The notes under the pieces are model-generated. The model worked only from the letters and a program-made list of their open reading frames with translations. It made no database searches and was not told where the DNA came from. Of a DNA stretch of 64,000 bases, positions 62,858-64,000 are shown piece by piece. The translations under genes and the position numbers were made by a program. This DNA is from Nitrospirales bacterium (lineage in GTDB: Bacteria > Nitrospirota > Nitrospiria > Nitrospirales > UBA8639), in the NCBI GenBank assembly GCA_031315865.1, contig JALDRJ010000002.1:3012001-3076000 (forward strand). The letters are read 5' to 3'. How positions within the stretch are numbered: the stretch's first letter is position 1; each line of letters opens with the position of its first letter.

Positions 62858-62902
62858 GTGCTCTCCAGCTTCGATTTGAAGAACGAGTGTCCGGGTCGAA
62901 TT

Positions 62903-63874
62903 CTAATTCATATACTTGTCGATAAAGGGCATGATTTTTTCGGGATAGCGCCCGAAATAATTATACCCATCCTTGAACCGCCGTGTGGTGTCCTCGATCC
63001 ACAGTAATTCCTTCTCCTTGCTGCCGAGTAGATCGAAGGTTTCCTGTGCGTCTTCGGGATTACGAGTCCAGCTATCTTTCAGAACTTGCACCATCAACAC
63101 TGGCATCTTTACGCTGGCGGCCCACAAATGCGGAGTCATTTCAGCAGCAACAAACGCACCCATCTTGAGCAGTTCCAGATCGATCAATTCCTGATACTGC
63201 CTCACGCCCTGCAACTCCGAGAACGCATCGTAGATCGCCGCCATGGAAACGACCATAGGGCTCACCATGCATTGCACGTTTTCAAACAGGTCAGGATGGC
63301 GGTGGATCGCGTGATATTGTGAATTTCCACCCATACACTGGCTGTAGAGGGCAACCTTCATTTTGGAGAGCGTCGGGTGGTGGTCTACAAATTTCTTGAC
63401 CCCGACACAGTCACGCCACTCCCATTGCCCGATGCCGCTCAGACCGTTATTGGCAGCACTGCTGTTGCCGTGATTGCGAATGTCATAGGTGAGCACGTTG
63501 TAGCCAGCATCGGTCAGATGCTTGTATTGGATCACGAAGTCGATCTCCACCGCGTCATACAGGCTCCACGGTTCACCCAAATGCCCAGGAAAGCCTGAAC
63601 GACACATCGGTAGCGCGTGGTTAAAGATGACCAGCTTGTTGCTCGCGCCACCCTTAGCCGGGATATACCAGGCCTCCAGCGGAGTGCCGTCGTCTGAGGG
63701 AATGACGAGATCCTTCCAGCCAGTCATCCCATAATCGTCCGGTGTTTTGTGGAGCACGCTGCGCAAGGGGCGAACGATGTTGGCCATCCCTTTGACCTTT
63801 TCATAATCCTCAGCGGAAATGGTTTTGAGTTGTTCCAAGGCCTTATCCATACGTTCTTTGGATATTCTGCTCAT
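62903..63874 (-). CDS. Alpha/beta hydrolase with Cys nucleophile-like elbow
   Basis: Soluble alpha/beta-fold protein of 323 residues, started at ATG 63874 (MSRISKERMDKAL) because AAGGAGA stands 8 bases before it. The nucleophile elbow reads LYSQCMGGNS, where Cys takes the place of the usual Ser, as in dienelactone hydrolases. A lid with a polar pre-elbow stretch (YDIRNHGNSS) and the later acid/His region (LWIEDTTRRFKDGYNYFGR) match hydrolase layout. It heads a two-gene unit with the flavodoxin. The upstream 126 bp to the window edge hold no gene I can support. Substrate unknown. Confidence 0.82.
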   Translation of the reverse strand: MSRISKERMDKALEQLKTISAEDYEKVKGMANIVRPLRSVLHKTPDDYGMTGWKDLVIPSDDGTPLEAWYIPAKGGASNKLVIFNHALPMCRSGFPGHLGEPWSLYDAVEIDFVIQYKHLTDAGYNVLTYDIRNHGNSSAANNGLSGIGQWEWRDCVGVKKFVDHHPTLSKMKVALYSQCMGGNSQYHAIHRHPDLFENVQCMVSPMVVSMAAIYDAFSELQGVRQYQELIDLELLKMGAFVAAEMTPHLWAASVKMPVLMVQVLKDSWTRNPEDAQETFDLLGSKEKELLWIEDTTRRFKDGYNYFGRYPEKIMPFIDKYMN

Positions 63875-64000
63875 GATATTTTTCTCCTTGTCAGGTTGCG
63901 GGCGAAGTGGCACGGCTTCGACGGGATGATTATTTTCGATAATCCCTCTTGTTCACTGGAGGCTTCCTGTATGTTCACTTTGAGTCAACAGCGGTCTTAA

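Noticed and set aside
1-64000. Mobile elements, CRISPR arrays, tRNA or rRNA genes
   Set aside because: Looked for transposase or integrase genes, repeat-spacer arrays and RNA gene signatures; none seen by eye. A tRNA or RNA-family scan was not possible here.

Overview
The window reads as a chromosomal stretch of a Gram-negative, respiratory bacterium that is rich in c-type cytochromes and copper proteins. Gene content points most to a nitrite-oxidiser-like member of the Nitrospirota, a Nitrospira-type genome. The reasons are many periplasmic c-type cytochromes, a SorAB-type sulfite dehydrogenase, molybdenum-cofactor and Tat genes next to a NapC-like hexaheme cytochrome, a phosphoketolase/acetate kinase pair, and heavy use of universal stress proteins and sigma-54 activators. 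This is inference from gene content; no rRNA or marker gene is present. No insertion sequence, prophage, CRISPR array, tRNA or rRNA was seen.

Layout. 1-7509: a cut-off CPA1 Na+/H+ antiporter and a four-gene heavy-metal efflux operon (His-rich protein, CzcB, CzcA, CzcC), all on the minus strand. 7869-9437: an orphan B12-binding radical SAM protein. 9641-13558: acetate kinase and phosphoketolase. 13937-17177: FtsH with a possible leader peptide, a tandem universal stress protein (Usp) and a tiny membrane protein. 17187-26203: a K+-channel-like protein, the SorAB pair, then a run on the minus strand (response regulator, PAS histidine kinase, diheme cytochrome, CoA-disulfide reductase with rhodanese domain, tetraheme cytochrome). 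26516-41531: a stress island with five more tandem Usp proteins, a cupredoxin, an NtrC-type two-component pair, an exported pentapeptide-repeat protein, a CBS protein, CbpA/CbpM, protein-isoaspartate methyltransferase and a cytochrome c. 41709-51744: a receiver protein, a sigma-54 activator with a Cys-containing PAS-like sensor, a giant (1637 aa) multicopper oxidase, a cupredoxin, a Crp/Fnr regulator and an outer-membrane beta-barrel. 51847-62023: an MDR dehydrogenase (minus), a lone flagellar-rod-like protein, HtrA, TatC, MoaB, Mrp, MoeA, MobB, a hexaheme cytochrome and an ABC-2 exporter. 62174-63874: a membrane-anchored flavodoxin and an alpha/beta hydrolase.

The most striking signal is regulatory. 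Three intergenic sites share an exact TTGGCAC-N5-TTGCT sigma-54 (-24/-12) promoter pattern, and a fourth differs only in the -24 flank. They lie upstream of the multicopper oxidase (43829), a Usp gene (29658, minus), the response-regulator/kinase/cytochrome run (26292, minus) and the receiver/activator pair (41631). About 0.008 exact matches would be expected by chance on both strands of 64 kb. Upstream of two of them lie repeated motifs at enhancer-like distances: a 24-bp direct repeat before the oxidase, and a GTTAA array before the response regulator. Two sigma-54 activator genes are also in the window.

The candidate undescribed system is therefore a sigma-54-switched periplasmic metal-oxidation module: a Cys-PAS activator, then a MnxG-like multicopper oxidase in which the usual order of copper motifs is inverted, then a cupredoxin, an Fnr-like regulator and a porin. 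Its substrate cannot be read from sequence alone.
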